A stretch of DNA of 64,000 nucleotides, taken from Rhodanobacteraceae bacterium. GTDB lineage: Bacteria > Pseudomonadota > Gammaproteobacteria > Xanthomonadales > Xanthomonadaceae. The DNA lies in assembly GCA_024233975.1 (NCBI GenBank), contig JACKOX010000002.1:245763-309762 (forward strand). The letters run 5' to 3'. Below the pieces are notes generated by a model. The model saw nothing but the letters and a program-made list of their open reading frames with translations. It was not told the origin of the DNA and did not search any database. This document shows, piece after piece, positions 16,582 to 26,241 of this stretch; positions within the stretch are counted from its first letter, which is position 1, and the number at the start of each line of letters is the position of its first letter. The translations under genes and the position numbers were made by a program.

Positions 16582-19482
16582 TTACTCGAAGCCGTTGGCG
16601 TAGATGTCGGTGGTGTTGGCGACGAAGTGCGCGGTGACGTTGCGGGTCTGGTCGATCTGGACAACGCAAGCACCGCTGCCGCTGCAGTCGCCGCTCCAGT
16701 GGTCGAAGTCGAAGCCGGGGTCGGGAGTGGGCGTGAGCGTGACTTCCGCGCCGTCGGCGTAGTCCTCGTTGCAGTCGCCGGGGCAGGCGATGCCGGCTGG
16801 TGAACTGACCACCGAGCCGCTGCCGACAACGCTCACGTCCAACGTCCAGGCGACGTTGAAGATGGCGTGGACGGAGCGCGCGGCATCCATGGTCACCACG
16901 CAGGCGCCACCGCCTGTGCAATCGCCGGTCCAGTTCTGGAGCACCCAGCCGACGGCAGGGTTGGCGGTGAGCGTGACTTCCGTACCGGGCGAGTAGATTT
17001 CAGAGCAGTCCGCACCGCAGCTGATACCGGCGGGTGAGCTGCTCACGTTGCCGCCCGCAGTTTTCGACACGTTCAGCGTGTGGCCAACGGAACTGAAGCT
17101 GGCGCTGACGTTGCGCGCTTCGCTCATCTGCAGCACGCAGTTGCCGGTGCCCGCGCAGTCGCCACTCCAGCCATTGAAGGCGGTGCCCGGCGAAACATCC
17201 GGCGTCAGCGTGACCTGGCTGCCGACCGGGATGTAGTAGTAGCTGCACTGTGGCTCGAGGCAGGCGGGGCGATCACCATCGACCAGGATCTGCCAGGCGG
17301 CGGGGCCGCTGTCGCTGGTGCTGATGTGTAGCGACACAGGGATCGACTCCACTGCCCCGCGATCGCACAAAGCTTCCCCGTGGCCATCGCCTTCCTGCGG
17401 GCGCGGCCAGCCGAGGATGTCCTGGGTAGTGGTGTGGCCGAAGCCGTCGTCGCAGTCATGGGTCGCCTGGTCGATTTCCTGATTGACCCGTGTCAGTCGA
17501 TGAAAGCCAACGCCGCCGGCGGTGGTCGCCAGTGCGGCCAGCGACGGGGCAACGTCGTAGTCGTCCTCGCCGGTGAGGCCGGCTGACGTGCAGTCCGGAT
17601 CGCCGGCAATCCAGGCAATCGTGTTCCAGCCAGCGCTGTCCAGCGTGCCGTGGCAGTTGCCACTGACAACCGTGCCGAATGCGGTGCCACCCACGGTGCG
17701 TGCGGTGTTGTAGGCAAGGATGCTGTTGCGGATATCAGTAGCGATTCCGCCATCGCTCCAGATGCCCCCACCATCACCGCTGTTGTTGTCGCCGGGGCCG
17801 GCAGCGTTGTAGACGATGGTGCTGAAATTCACCAGCAGGTTGCCCTGCAGGTGGAAGATGCCGCCGCCGTACAGTGTGGCCTCGTTGCTGCTGACGGTGC
17901 TGTTCTCAAGCAGCACCGCAGCGCCGGTCGACACCATCACTCCACCGCCGCGCTCGGCGTCGTTGTCCACGAAAGACGACTTGCGGATATCGGTATCGGC
18001 ATTGATGAAATACGCGCCGCCACCACCGGATGCGCTGGCGCTGTTATCAATCGCATGGTTGTCGTGGAACGCGACCGCCTCAATGATCGCGTCCTTCACG
18101 CCGTTGTTCGCCGTGCCCAAGACGTACAGGCCGCCGCCGAATTTCGCGATGTTGTCGAAGATCTCCACGTTGGTCAGGCGCAGGCCTTCCGTACCGTAGA
18201 CGCCGCCACCGTTGCCGATGGTCCAGCCTTCGCTGACTCTGGCATCGCGAATCCAAAGGCCGCCGTTGAACTGCAGCACGACGCCGCCATTGTTGGTGGC
18301 CTCAACGGCGCTATTACCTCGCAGATCGAGCTTTTCGAGGATGGTCTGCGAGGGCGTGGCGGTCTGGATGCGAAACAGTGGTGTGTTCTGGCTGCTGGTT
18401 CGGGTGATCACCGGATAGTCGCCGCTGACTGAATCCGGCACGCCGCTAATGGTCACCGTCTCGGTGATCACCAGGTTGTTGGCGAAGTAGGTGATCGGGG
18501 AATAGGGAACCGAGATCACCTGATGCCCGGCAAGGGCATTGGCTTCTTCAACGGCTGCACGCACGCCGCAGAATCCGTTGGTGTCCGCACAGACGCCGTC
18601 ACCGGGGCTGGCGTCCGCCAGGCCTGTCTGCGTGTTTACCACCAGGCTGGTGGCGTTGAGGGTGACGCTGTCGTAGTTGTCAGCGAGGTCCGGTTCCGGA
18701 ACGGCGTTGTCCGTCTCGCTGGGTGCTGCAAGGTTCAGCGAATAGCTGCCGGTGCCGGGAACAGTGAAAGTGAACGGGCAGTTGAGCTGTTCGCCCGGAT
18801 CGAGGAAGACGACAGTCCAATCCACCGAGTCGACGCTGCTGGTCGTGCCCGTGCACTTGCCGACGCCGGTGGGTGTCATCGTGCTGAACAGCGACGCCGT
18901 GCCGTACAGCGAGACCGGAATGTTCCAGGCGGTGGCCTCACCATCGTTGCGCAACACCACGGTCAGGTCGGCCGCGCCCACTGACGGATAGGCACTGGTG
19001 CTGATCCTCGCCACTACGTCCGGCGCCAGCACTGCGGTCAACAGCCCGTTGTCGCGATCGTCCGCATCGCCGCTGCAGCCGTCGCAGGCCATGTTGAGGC
19101 GCATCTCGACCGGCGAGGTTGCCGGCGAGGTCGGCAGCAGTTCGATGCTGCAATCGATGCTGGCGCCGCCGTTCAGATCCGGGACGCCCGACCACTGGAA
19201 GTCGCTGCCGACCTTGCTGAAACTGCCCGGGCAGTCGTGGCCGACCAGTTGCAGACCACCGTACAGGTCGAGCGGTCCCAGGCTGCCGGATAATCCGGTT
19301 ACCGTGCCGCCGGTAATCGTGGGCTCGATATGGATCGTGAAGGTCGCGTTGTCATGACCGATGAACACCGGATCGGGCGTCGCATCACCCAGGCTGATGT
19401 TCAGCGGATTGGCGACGGCGAACGTCGACGCGCCTATTGCGCTGGCGAGCAGTGACGTAACGACGATGTGCTTGATGGACAT
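16582..19482 (-). CDS. Large exported CSLREA-like beta-helix protein with three InlB-like repeats and GFE tail
   Basis: 966 residues from ATG 19482 (MSIKHIVVTSLLASAIGAST, cleavage near AVA-NP). The frame is open 50 codons further, but that part is arginine-rich and overlaps the upstream gene. An amino domain with paired Cys (about 20-290) resembles DUF11-type wall domains. A CSLREA-like segment GVCADTNGFCGVRAAVEEAN follows near residue 300, then a beta-helix with GGGVYGTEGL, GGGLYVLG, GGGGAYF and GGGVMVSTG rungs. The carboxyl 260 residues hold three clear InlB-type repeats (FNGWSGDC, LQNWTGDC, FDHWSGDC, each followed by a conserved C and ANF/ASF/AIF-like end). It ends TTDIYANGFE. Probably a large surface or secreted adhesin; the role is inferred from architecture. 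Confidence 0.88.
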   Translation of the reverse strand: MSIKHIVVTSLLASAIGASTFAVANPLNISLGDATPDPVFIGHDNATFTIHIEPTITGGTVTGLSGSLGPLDLYGGLQLVGHDCPGSFSKVGSDFQWSGVPDLNGGASIDCSIELLPTSPATSPVEMRLNMACDGCSGDADDRDNGLLTAVLAPDVVARISTSAYPSVGAADLTVVLRNDGEATAWNIPVSLYGTASLFSTMTPTGVGKCTGTTSSVDSVDWTVVFLDPGEQLNCPFTFTVPGTGSYSLNLAAPSETDNAVPEPDLADNYDSVTLNATSLVVNTQTGLADASPGDGVCADTNGFCGVRAAVEEANALAGHQVISVPYSPITYFANNLVITETVTISGVPDSVSGDYPVITRTSSQNTPLFRIQTATPSQTILEKLDLRGNSAVEATNNGGVVLQFNGGLWIRDARVSEGWTIGNGGGVYGTEGLRLTNVEIFDNIAKFGGGLYVLGTANNGVKDAIIEAVAFHDNHAIDNSASASGGGGAYFINADTDIRKSSFVDNDAERGGGVMVSTGAAVLLENSTVSSNEATLYGGGIFHLQGNLLVNFSTIVYNAAGPGDNNSGDGGGIWSDGGIATDIRNSILAYNTARTVGGTAFGTVVSGNCHGTLDSAGWNTIAWIAGDPDCTSAGLTGEDDYDVAPSLAALATTAGGVGFHRLTRVNQEIDQATHDCDDGFGHTTTQDILGWPRPQEGDGHGEALCDRGAVESIPVSLHISTSDSGPAAWQILVDGDRPACLEPQCSYYYIPVGSQVTLTPDVSPGTAFNGWSGDCAGTGNCVLQMSEARNVSASFSSVGHTLNVSKTAGGNVSSSPAGISCGADCSEIYSPGTEVTLTANPAVGWVLQNWTGDCTGGGACVVTMDAARSVHAIFNVAWTLDVSVVGSGSVVSSPAGIACPGDCNEDYADGAEVTLTPTPDPGFDFDHWSGDCSGSGACVVQIDQTRNVTAHFVANTTDIYANGFE

Positions 19483-19499
19483 GGCGGGTTCTCCGGCGA

Positions 19500-21011
19500 T
19501 CAGGGTTGCGAGGTTTCGGGTGTGTCGGCGGCGGTTGAGGCGTGTGGTGAATCGGTCAGCGTCTGCAACGTCAGGTCGGATGTCGTGACGGCGGCGTCGG
19601 AAGGTGCGGACTGCACGACGGAGTCCGTGCACGTCGTGTCGCAGCGCGTCTGGATGGCGCCGAGATCGCAGCGCTGCAGGTCATGGATGGCCGGCCGCGG
19701 CTGCTGTCGCAGGTCGGTCAGCAGCGGTTGATCCGGCGTCGTCGCATCGAGATCGACGTCGGCGAGACAACCGCTTCCGCCGGCATCAATCGCCGGTGAT
19801 GCCAGAGACGGCATCGCCATCACGCGCAGGCCGCCCCAGGGCAGCGGACGCATCGTTGTGGTCATCGCGGCTGCGCTGCGCAGTACCAAGTCGTTGTCGG
19901 CAGAGCGTGGCTGGCAGCCGGGGTCGGGACCGATGAAGTTCGCGGCATCGGCGAAGATCTCACTCCCCGCGCACTCGTTGCCGAAGGTCATTGCCAGCAC
20001 GCGATTGGCACTAACGATGCTGTTGCGCAGGCGGACCTTGGCTTTGCCTTCACTCAGAAGTCCGCCGCCGATCTGCTCGCCGCCTGCATCGGCATTGGCG
20101 ACGTTTCCGATCACGCTGCTGTTCTGCAGCTCGGCGACACCGCCGCTGATGGCCAGACCACCGCCGCCGCGCGCGGCCAGGTTGCCGCGCAACAGGCTGT
20201 TGATCAGCCACAGCTCGCCGCCGCTCTGGTGGATGCCACCGCCATTTGCCTCGCTGCGATTGCGCGACACTTCGCTGCGCTGCAACCAGACGCGACCACC
20301 GGTGATGTGCAGGCCACCGCCGTCAGCGCCACGGTTGTCGGAAACCAGCGAATCGACCAGCCGCAGCTCGCCGCCGCGGACGTCGATGGCCGTCGAACCG
20401 CCATCAACGAAGCGGCAGCGCAGGCAGTCGACATGGCCGGCCACCAGGCGCAGCGCAGGCACGGCCCGCTGTGTCGTGGCGATGGTGGAGCCGATGCGCA
20501 GGTCCGCGAGGCCGGCGGACTGCTGCGGGTCCTGCATCGCAAGGAGGCTGCCAGCGTCGCTGCCGAGGCGGATGTCGAGGCCGCTGAGACGGATGCCACC
20601 GTCGCCTTCGATCGCGAACAGCGGACGCTGCGCGGTCGTCGATGCCGTCACCGGCAGCAACCGTTCGGTATTGCCGAGCAGCTCGGTGCCGGCGGGCACG
20701 CGGATGGTCTCGCCTTCGATGCGCAGGCGGCTGCCGGCCGGCAGCCGGTCCAGCAGGATGCGATGCTTGCCGGCCGGCAGGGACAGCAGCTGCTCGGCGG
20801 CGGCACGCAGGCTGCACTGCTCGTCGGCGCGGTCGGCATCGGCATCGCAGCGGCCGTCACTAGTGTCTGCGTCGGCGATGTCAGCCGTGATGTTGATCCG
20901 GAAGTCGGTCGCGGCCACTTGCGCAACCAGGCCAGTCAGACAGGCGGCAGTCGCCAGCCGTGGCAACAGTTGGAGGCGTCGAGCTGGCTGAAATGGCGCG
21001 AATCGGAACAT
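19500..21011 (-). CDS. Exported CSLREA-like beta-helix protein, first gene of the operon
   Basis: 503 residues from ATG 21011 (MFRFAPFQPARRLQLLPRLA, cleavage near VAA-TD); an in-frame TTG at 21020 is a weaker start. After the signal comes a CSLREA-like segment DADRADEQCSLRAAAEQLL (about residues 62-80), then beta-helix rungs SDNRGADGGGLHITGG, RNRSEANGGGIHQSGGE and GNLAARGGGGLAISGG. Unlike its two downstream relatives it has no InlB-type repeats and no GFE tail, ending instead in a Thr/Ser-rich stretch after CDTTCTDS. It leads a run of six minus-strand genes spaced 17, 24, 3, -4 and -4 bases apart. Surface or secreted role inferred. Confidence 0.82.
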   Translation of the reverse strand: MFRFAPFQPARRLQLLPRLATAACLTGLVAQVAATDFRINITADIADADTSDGRCDADADRADEQCSLRAAAEQLLSLPAGKHRILLDRLPAGSRLRIEGETIRVPAGTELLGNTERLLPVTASTTAQRPLFAIEGDGGIRLSGLDIRLGSDAGSLLAMQDPQQSAGLADLRIGSTIATTQRAVPALRLVAGHVDCLRCRFVDGGSTAIDVRGGELRLVDSLVSDNRGADGGGLHITGGRVWLQRSEVSRNRSEANGGGIHQSGGELWLINSLLRGNLAARGGGGLAISGGVAELQNSSVIGNVANADAGGEQIGGGLLSEGKAKVRLRNSIVSANRVLAMTFGNECAGSEIFADAANFIGPDPGCQPRSADNDLVLRSAAAMTTTMRPLPWGGLRVMAMPSLASPAIDAGGSGCLADVDLDATTPDQPLLTDLRQQPRPAIHDLQRCDLGAIQTRCDTTCTDSVVQSAPSDAAVTTSDLTLQTLTDSPHASTAADTPETSQP

Positions 21012-21061
21012 GCCGGCCAAGGTGCCGATTCCGTCGCGCGGGGTCTTGATCAGGCGCTGAC

Positions 21062-21085
21062 CAGTTCATGATCAGTCGTGAACTG
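21062..21085. promoter_or_regulatory. Dyad operator candidate upstream of the exported-protein operon
   Basis: CAGTTCA (21062-21068) and TGAACTG (21079-21085) are a perfect 7-base inverted repeat, 17 bases centre to centre, in the 242-base divergent gap. On the minus strand a TTGACT -35-like element (21098-21093) lies just upstream, so a protein bound here would cover the likely -10 region of the six-gene operon. The -10 itself is poor, and the binding protein is unknown. Confidence 0.4.
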
Positions 21086-21127
21086 TCTTAAAAGTCAATG
21101 ACTTGAGAAATCCGTTTTCGGCGTCGA

Positions 21128-21155
21128 TTCCCCGCTGACGGGGCAGAGCGGGGAA
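21128..21155. repeat. Intergenic inverted repeat (GC-rich hairpin)
   Basis: TTCCCCGC (21128-21135) pairs perfectly with GCGGGGAA (21148-21155) around a 12-base loop, which itself contains a competing CGGGG. It sits between the two divergent operons with no T-tract, so it is more likely a 5' leader structure or protein site than a terminator. Confidence 0.4.
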
Positions 21156-21200
21156 CGCCATACGCGCAGGAAGTGTTCGTCGGATAGGTCATTCGTTGGA

Positions 21201-21229
21201 TTGACTAGTGGTGAATGATCGTTCATTCT
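21201..21229 (+). promoter_or_regulatory. RND operon promoter with overlapping TetR-type operator
   Basis: TTGACT (21201-21206) and CATTCT (21224-21229) are spaced 17 bases apart. Between and across the -10 lies the dyad GAATGA-TCGT-TCATTC (21213-21228), the form usual for operators of AcrR/TtgR-like TetR repressors. The TetR gene is the last in the same operon (25594-26232), so autorepression is the simple reading. Confidence 0.6.
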
Positions 21230-21262
21230 CCGCGTCCAATTTCTAAACTAACGGGTTTCCCA

Positions 21263-22471
21263 ATGCCTCGTTTGATCGTTTCGCGCACGGCTCGTGTCGT
21301 GCTGCTGTCGTCTGTCCTGCTGCCTTTGACCCTGCTCACTGCCTGCGCTGGCGGTGACGGTGGCGCACAGCAGGCTGGTCAGGGCATGCCCGCGCCGGAG
21401 GTCACCGTGGTGACCCTGCAACCGCAGCCGATCACCCTGCAGCGTGAGTTGCCGGGTCGCGTGAATCCGCATCTGGTGGCCGAGGTTCGCCCACAGGTTG
21501 GCGGCATCGTTGCCAAGCGCCTGTTCGAAGAGGGCAGTCTGGTCGAAGAAGGCAGCGTCCTGTACCAGCTGGACGATGCGGCCTATCGCGCTGACGTGGC
21601 AAGTGCCCAGGCCGCGGTCAATCGTGCCCAGGCCGTGCTGAAAGCCGCTAGGCTCACCGCCGAGCGCAATGCCGACCTGCTCACGCGCGGGCTGATCAGC
21701 CGTGAGGCCAACGACAACGCGGTGTCGGCGCTGGGTACCGCGGAAGCCGATGTCGGCGTCGCCCGTGCCGCGCTGCAGAGCTCCCGCATCCGCCTTGGCT
21801 ACGCCAGCATCGTGGCGCCAATCAGCGGTCGCATCGGCAAATCCTCGGTGACCCAGGGTGCGCTGGTCACCGCCAACCAGGAAACGCCGCTAGCGACGAT
21901 CAATGCCGTCGACCCGGTATTCGTGGATCTCACCCAGTCCAGCAGCGAACTGCTGGCCCTGCGTCGCGACATCGACAGCGGTTCGCTGCAGCAGCCGGAA
22001 GCGGTGGCCGTGGAAATCCTGCTGGAGGATGGTGCCCGCTATCCGCAGGCGGCGACGCTGGCCTTCACCGACGCCACCGTCAATCCGGAAACCGACAGCT
22101 ACCTGCTGCGCGCGCTGGCGCCGAATCCGGATGGCCTGCTGATGCCGGGCATGTACGTGCGAGCGCGCATCGTCACCGGCCAACGTGAGAACGGCCTGCT
22201 AGTGCCACAGCAGGGCGTCAGTCACAACGCCCGCGGTGAGCCCCAGGCGATGCTGGTCGGTGCCGATGGCAACGTCGAGCAGCGCGTGATCCAGGTGGGC
22301 GGGACGCTGGGCGATCAGTGGATCGTCGAAGGTGGCCTGGTTGCCGGTGACCGTGTGATCGTCGAAGGCCTGCAGAAGATCCGCCCCGGCTCGCCGGCTC
22401 GCCCGGTGGAGCGCGGCGCCGCGACTGCGGCGGCGGCCAATCCGGCTTCCCAGACCAGCAACGGCAACTGA
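21263..22471 (+). CDS. RND efflux periplasmic adaptor lipoprotein (AcrA/MexA type)
   Basis: 402 residues forming the membrane-fusion part of a tripartite drug-efflux pump. The lipoprotein signal MPRLIVSRTARVVLLSSVLL ends in the lipobox LTAC with Cys28, so it is anchored in the inner membrane facing the periplasm. Next come the barrel-sandwich lipoyl half (GRVNPHLVAEVRPQVGGIV), an alpha-hairpin (ASAQAAVNRAQAVLKAARLT), the second lipoyl half (ASIVAPISGRIGKS) and a beta-barrel. ATG 21263 is preferred over an in-frame ATG at 21215, which lies within the operator. The pump gene begins 3 bases after the stop. No outer-membrane TolC/OprM gene is present here, so a channel encoded elsewhere must be used. 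Confidence 0.93.
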   Translation: MPRLIVSRTARVVLLSSVLLPLTLLTACAGGDGGAQQAGQGMPAPEVTVVTLQPQPITLQRELPGRVNPHLVAEVRPQVGGIVAKRLFEEGSLVEEGSVLYQLDDAAYRADVASAQAAVNRAQAVLKAARLTAERNADLLTRGLISREANDNAVSALGTAEADVGVARAALQSSRIRLGYASIVAPISGRIGKSSVTQGALVTANQETPLATINAVDPVFVDLTQSSSELLALRRDIDSGSLQQPEAVAVEILLEDGARYPQAATLAFTDATVNPETDSYLLRALAPNPDGLLMPGMYVRARIVTGQRENGLLVPQQGVSHNARGEPQAMLVGADGNVEQRVIQVGGTLGDQWIVEGGLVAGDRVIVEGLQKIRPGSPARPVERGAATAAAANPASQTSNGN

Positions 22472-22474
22472 CCC

Positions 22475-25400
22475 ATGGCCCGCTTCTTCATTGACCGGCC
22501 CATCTTTGCGTGGGTCATCGCCATCATCGTCATGCTGGCCGGCCTGCTGGCGCTCACGCGCCTGCCGATTTCGCGCTATCCGACAATCGCGCCGCCGACT
22601 ATCACCATCAATGCCAACTATCCGGGTGCTTCCGCGCAGGCGGTGGAAAACTCGGTAACGCAGATCATCGAGCAGGCGATGACCGGCCTCGACGGCATGG
22701 AATACATGGCCTCGACCAGCGACTCCAACGGGTCGGTCTCGGTCACCATCACCTTCAGTTCCGGCACCGATCCCGACATCGCACAGGTGCAGGTGCAGAA
22801 CAAATTGCAGAACGCCACCGTGCTGCTGCCGCAGATCGTGCAGCAGCAGGGTCTGGGCGTGAACAAAGCCAGCGCCGGTTTCCTGCAGGTGATCGGCTTT
22901 GTCTCCGACGACGGCAGCCTGACCCGGCAGGACATTGCGGACTTCGTCTCCTCGACGCTGGTCGATCCGCTGAGCCGCGTTCCTGGCGTTGGCGGCGTGC
23001 AGGTGTTCGGCGGTCAGTACGCCATGCGCATCTGGCTCGATCCGGGCAAGCTCGCCGCCTACCGGCTGACGCCATCGGACGTGGTAGCCGCGATCCAGGC
23101 GCAGAACGCGCAGGTCGCTGTAGGTCAGCTTGGCGGCACGCCGGCCGTCGACGGCCAGCAGATCAACGCCACCATCACCGCGCAGGATCGCCTGCGCACG
23201 CCACAGCAGTTCCGCGACATCTTGCTACGCAGCGGCACCGACGGTTCGACGCTGCGCCTTGGCGACGTTGCCCGCGTCGAGCTGGGTGGTGACAGCTATT
23301 CGGTGATCAGCCGGTACAACGGCAAGCCGGCGTCCGGCATCGCGCTGCAGCTGGCGACCAACGCCAATGCGCTGAGCACCGCGACCGGCGTGGCCGAAAA
23401 GCTCAAGGAACTGCGTCCGACCTATCCGGCCGGCCTGCGCGACATGATTCCCTTCGACTCGGTGCCGTTCGTTCGCGCCTCGATCACCGAAGTGGTGAAG
23501 ACGCTGGGTGAAGCCGTGGTGCTGGTGTTCCTTGTGATCTTCCTGTTCCTGCAGAACTTCCGCGCCACGCTGATCCCGACCATTGCCGTGCCGGTGGTGC
23601 TGCTGGGCACGCTGGGCATCCTGCTGGCGCTGGGATTCTCCATCAACATGCTGACCATGTTCGCCATGGTGCTCGCCATCGGTCTGCTGGTGGATGACGC
23701 CATCGTGGTGGTGGAGAACGTCGAGCGCCTGATGAGCGAGGAAGGGCTCTCGCCAGTAGAGGCCACGCGGAAGTCGATGGACCAGATAACCGGTGCGCTG
23801 GTCGGTATCGGCCTGGTGCTCGCCGCGGTGTTCGTGCCGATGGCATTCCTCGAAGGCTCCACCGGTGTGATCTACCGGCAGTTCACTGCCACCATCGTTT
23901 CCGCCATGGGTCTCTCCGTGCTGGTCGCGATTGTCCTCACACCGGCGCTCTGCGCCACGCTGCTGAAGCCGCTGAAAAAGGGCGAACATCACGGCGAGAA
24001 GGGTTTCTTCCGCTGGTTCAACCTGAAGTTCGACGCCGGAAATCGCGGCTACCGCAAGCAGGTGCGCGGCATTCTCGCGCGCAGCGGTCGCTTCCTGGTG
24101 GTCTACCTCGGCCTCGCGGTGGCGATGGGCTTCCTGTTCCTGCGCGTGCCGTCATCGTTCCTGCCCGACGAAGACCAGGGCGTGCTGTTCACCATCGTGC
24201 AGACGCCGGTAGGTTCGACCCAGCAGCGCACGCAGAAGGCCATGGAGAAGGTCGAGGACTATTTCTTCAAGAACGAGGCCGAGCACATCGAATCGGTGTT
24301 CGCCGTGCAGGGCTTCAGCTTCTCGGGCAGCGGCCAGAACAACGGCATGGCCTTCGTGAAGCTGAAGGATTGGGAGGAGCGCAAGACGCCGGAATCCTCG
24401 GTGCAGGCCGTTGCCGGTCGCGCCATGGGTGCGCTGATGCAGATCAAGGATGCGATGGCCTTCGCGGTGGCGCCGCCACCGGTGATGGAGCTGGGCACCA
24501 CCGGCGGTTTCAACGTCTACCTCAAGGACTATTCCGGACAGGGCCACGATAAGCTGATCGCCGCACGCAACCAGCTGCTGGGCGCCGCCGCGCAGAGCAA
24601 GCTGCTGACCGGCGTACGACCGAATGGCCAGGAAGACACGCCGCAGTTCCGCCTCGATATCGATACCGAAAAAGCCAGCGCGCTGGGCGTAGCGGTATCG
24701 GAGATTAACAGCACGCTTAGCCTCGCCTGGGGCGGCCGCTATGTCGATGATTTCGTCGACCGCAACCGCGTCAAGCGTGTCTACGTGCAGGCTGACGCGC
24801 CTTTCCGCATGACTCCGGACGACTTCAAACTCTGGTACGTGCGCAACGGCAGTGGCGAGATGGTGCCGTTCTCCTCCTTCGCCAGTTCGCATTGGGACTA
24901 TGGCTCGCCGCGCCTGGAGCGCTACAACGGCGTGCCGGCGGTGAACATCACCGGACAGGCGGCGCCGGGCGTCAGCTCCGGCGACGCCATGACCGAGATC
25001 GAGCGCCTGGCTGCAAGCCTGCCGGAAGGCTTCGGTATCGAGTGGAGCGGTACTTCCTACCAGGAGCGCGTCGCCAGTTCGCAGACGCCGATGCTCTACG
25101 CGCTGTCGGTGCTGATCGTGTTCCTGTGCCTGGCCGCGCTCTATGAGAGCTGGTCGATCCCGACGGCGGTGCTGATGGTGGCGCCGCTTGGCATCCTCGG
25201 CACAGTGCTGTTCACTTGGTTCCGCGGCCTGGAGCGCGACGTCTACTTCCAGGTCGCCATGCTCACTACCGTCGGCCTGTCCAGCAAGAACGCGGTGCTG
25301 ATCATCGAGTTCGCCAAGGAGAACGTCGAGAAGGGCATGGATCTGGTGGAAGGCACGCTCGCAGCCGTGCGTGATCGACTGCGCCCGATCCTGATGACGT

Positions 25401-25597
25401 CGATTGCCTTCGGCTTCGGCGTGCTGCCGCTGGCCCTGGCAACTGGCGCGGGTTCCGGTGCACAGCGCGCCATCGGTACGGGGGTGATCGGCGGCATGCT
25501 GTTCGGCACCTTCCTCGGCCTGTTCTTCATCCCACTGTTCTTCGTGGTGATCCGCCGACTGTTTCATCGCAGCCACGCGACGAGTGACGCGGCATGA
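22475..25597 (+). CDS. RND efflux pump, HAE1 family (AcrB/MexB type)
   Basis: The 1040-residue proton-driven inner-membrane pump that expels hydrophobic or amphiphilic compounds; full length for the family (AcrB 1049). It starts [20 protein letters not shown], the conserved first helix. The proton-relay Asp pair is in [18 protein letters not shown] (around residue 405), and the second-half counterpart is [16 protein letters not shown] (around 930). The periplasmic porter domains, with [20 protein letters not shown] and the [19 protein letters not shown] motif, are intact. It is coupled to the adaptor (3-base gap) and to the TetR gene (ATGA overlap). Substrates cannot be predicted. Confidence 0.96.
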   Translation: MARFFIDRPIFAWVIAIIVMLAGLLALTRLPISRYPTIAPPTITINANYPGASAQAVENSVTQIIEQAMTGLDGMEYMASTSDSNGSVSVTITFSSGTDPDIAQVQVQNKLQNATVLLPQIVQQQGLGVNKASAGFLQVIGFVSDDGSLTRQDIADFVSSTLVDPLSRVPGVGGVQVFGGQYAMRIWLDPGKLAAYRLTPSDVVAAIQAQNAQVAVGQLGGTPAVDGQQINATITAQDRLRTPQQFRDILLRSGTDGSTLRLGDVARVELGGDSYSVISRYNGKPASGIALQLATNANALSTATGVAEKLKELRPTYPAGLRDMIPFDSVPFVRASITEVVKTLGEAVVLVFLVIFLFLQNFRATLIPTIAVPVVLLGTLGILLALGFSINMLTMFAMVLAIGLLVDDAIVVVENVERLMSEEGLSPVEATRKSMDQITGALVGIGLVLAAVFVPMAFLEGSTGVIYRQFTATIVSAMGLSVLVAIVLTPALCATLLKPLKKGEHHGEKGFFRWFNLKFDAGNRGYRKQVRGILARSGRFLVVYLGLAVAMGFLFLRVPSSFLPDEDQGVLFTIVQTPVGSTQQRTQKAMEKVEDYFFKNEAEHIESVFAVQGFSFSGSGQNNGMAFVKLKDWEERKTPESSVQAVAGRAMGALMQIKDAMAFAVAPPPVMELGTTGGFNVYLKDYSGQGHDKLIAARNQLLGAAAQSKLLTGVRPNGQEDTPQFRLDIDTEKASALGVAVSEINSTLSLAWGGRYVDDFVDRNRVKRVYVQADAPFRMTPDDFKLWYVRNGSGEMVPFSSFASSHWDYGSPRLERYNGVPAVNITGQAAPGVSSGDAMTEIERLAASLPEGFGIEWSGTSYQERVASSQTPMLYALSVLIVFLCLAALYESWSIPTAVLMVAPLGILGTVLFTWFRGLERDVYFQVAMLTTVGLSSKNAVLIIEFAKENVEKGMDLVEGTLAAVRDRLRPILMTSIAFGFGVLPLALATGAGSGAQRAIGTGVIGGMLFGTFLGLFFIPLFFVVIRRLFHRSHATSDAA

Positions 25598-26232
25598 GCG
25601 CTCGGCTGAATGACACGGAGGCCTGTGATCCCAAGGATCGCGGTCAGCAGCAACGCGAGCGCATCCTGTATGCGGCCAAGCGTTGCTTCATCGACAACGG
25701 CTTCCACGCAGCCAGCATGGCCAACATCGCGGAGACGGCCGGCATCAGTGCCGGCCTGATCTACCGCTACTTCGAGAGCAAGAGCGCGATCGTGCAGGCG
25801 ATCATCGAAGGCCAGCTGGTAGAGCGCCAGGAAAGCATCGCCAGCCTGCAATCCGAACAAGACCTTGCCGAGCGTCTGCAGGAGCTCTACCGGGCCTGGC
25901 GCGATGGCGATGCGTCGGTAATGAACGCGGCCTTGTTCCTGGAGATGACCGCCGAGGCTACCCGCGACGAGCGCATCGCCGCTGCGCTGGCCAATGCCGA
26001 CCGGAGCTGCGGCGATCAGTTCATGGCCTGGGTGCGGAAACGCGCCGGCGCCCGAGCAGCCTTCGTCGACGAGCACAGCCTACGTGTCCGCGAACTCGTG
26101 CTGCTGGCCTTCATCGAGGGGCTGGCCGTACGCGCCGTACGCGAGCCGGACTACGATCCGGAACTTGTCGCCGCTGCCATCCGTTGCGTCACCGAAACCC
26201 TGCTCGACGTTGACAGCCGCTCCGCTGCCTGA
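25594..26232 (+). CDS. TetR-family repressor of the RND pump
   Basis: 212 residues. The amino-terminal TetR helix-turn-helix is clear ([20 protein letters not shown], then [20 protein letters not shown], residues about 19-60), followed by a divergent all-helical ligand-binding domain. The start overlaps the pump stop (ATGA). It resembles AcrR/NfxB-type local repressors by context rather than by its ligand domain. The dyad GAATGA-N4-TCATTC in the operon promoter (21213-21228) is the likely target, giving drug-relieved autorepression. It is unusual in being at the operon's end rather than divergent. It converges on bioD, with a 9-base gap. Confidence 0.88.
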   Translation: MSARLNDTEACDPKDRGQQQRERILYAAKRCFIDNGFHAASMANIAETAGISAGLIYRYFESKSAIVQAIIEGQLVERQESIASLQSEQDLAERLQELYRAWRDGDASVMNAALFLEMTAEATRDERIAAALANADRSCGDQFMAWVRKRAGARAAFVDEHSLRVRELVLLAFIEGLAVRAVREPDYDPELVAAAIRCVTETLLDVDSRSAA

Positions 26233-26241
26233 AGCCGGTGC

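Noticed and set aside
13058..18432. Several plus-strand frames of 180-400 codons over the exported-protein operon
   Set aside because: They are opposite genes with signal peptides, CSLREA and InlB repeats. Their Val/Gly/Asp-rich repeats mirror the repeats of the real strand.
14521..19482. CRISPR or tandem DNA repeat array suggested by recurring Gly-rich codons
   Set aside because: The repeats are at protein level (beta-helix rungs and InlB units) with variable DNA and no uniform spacers.
24152..25576. Minus-strand 474-codon open frame inside the RND pump gene
   Set aside because: Opposite a clear HAE1 pump; composition is His/Gln-rich and low in hydrophobic order. A shadow of the real gene.
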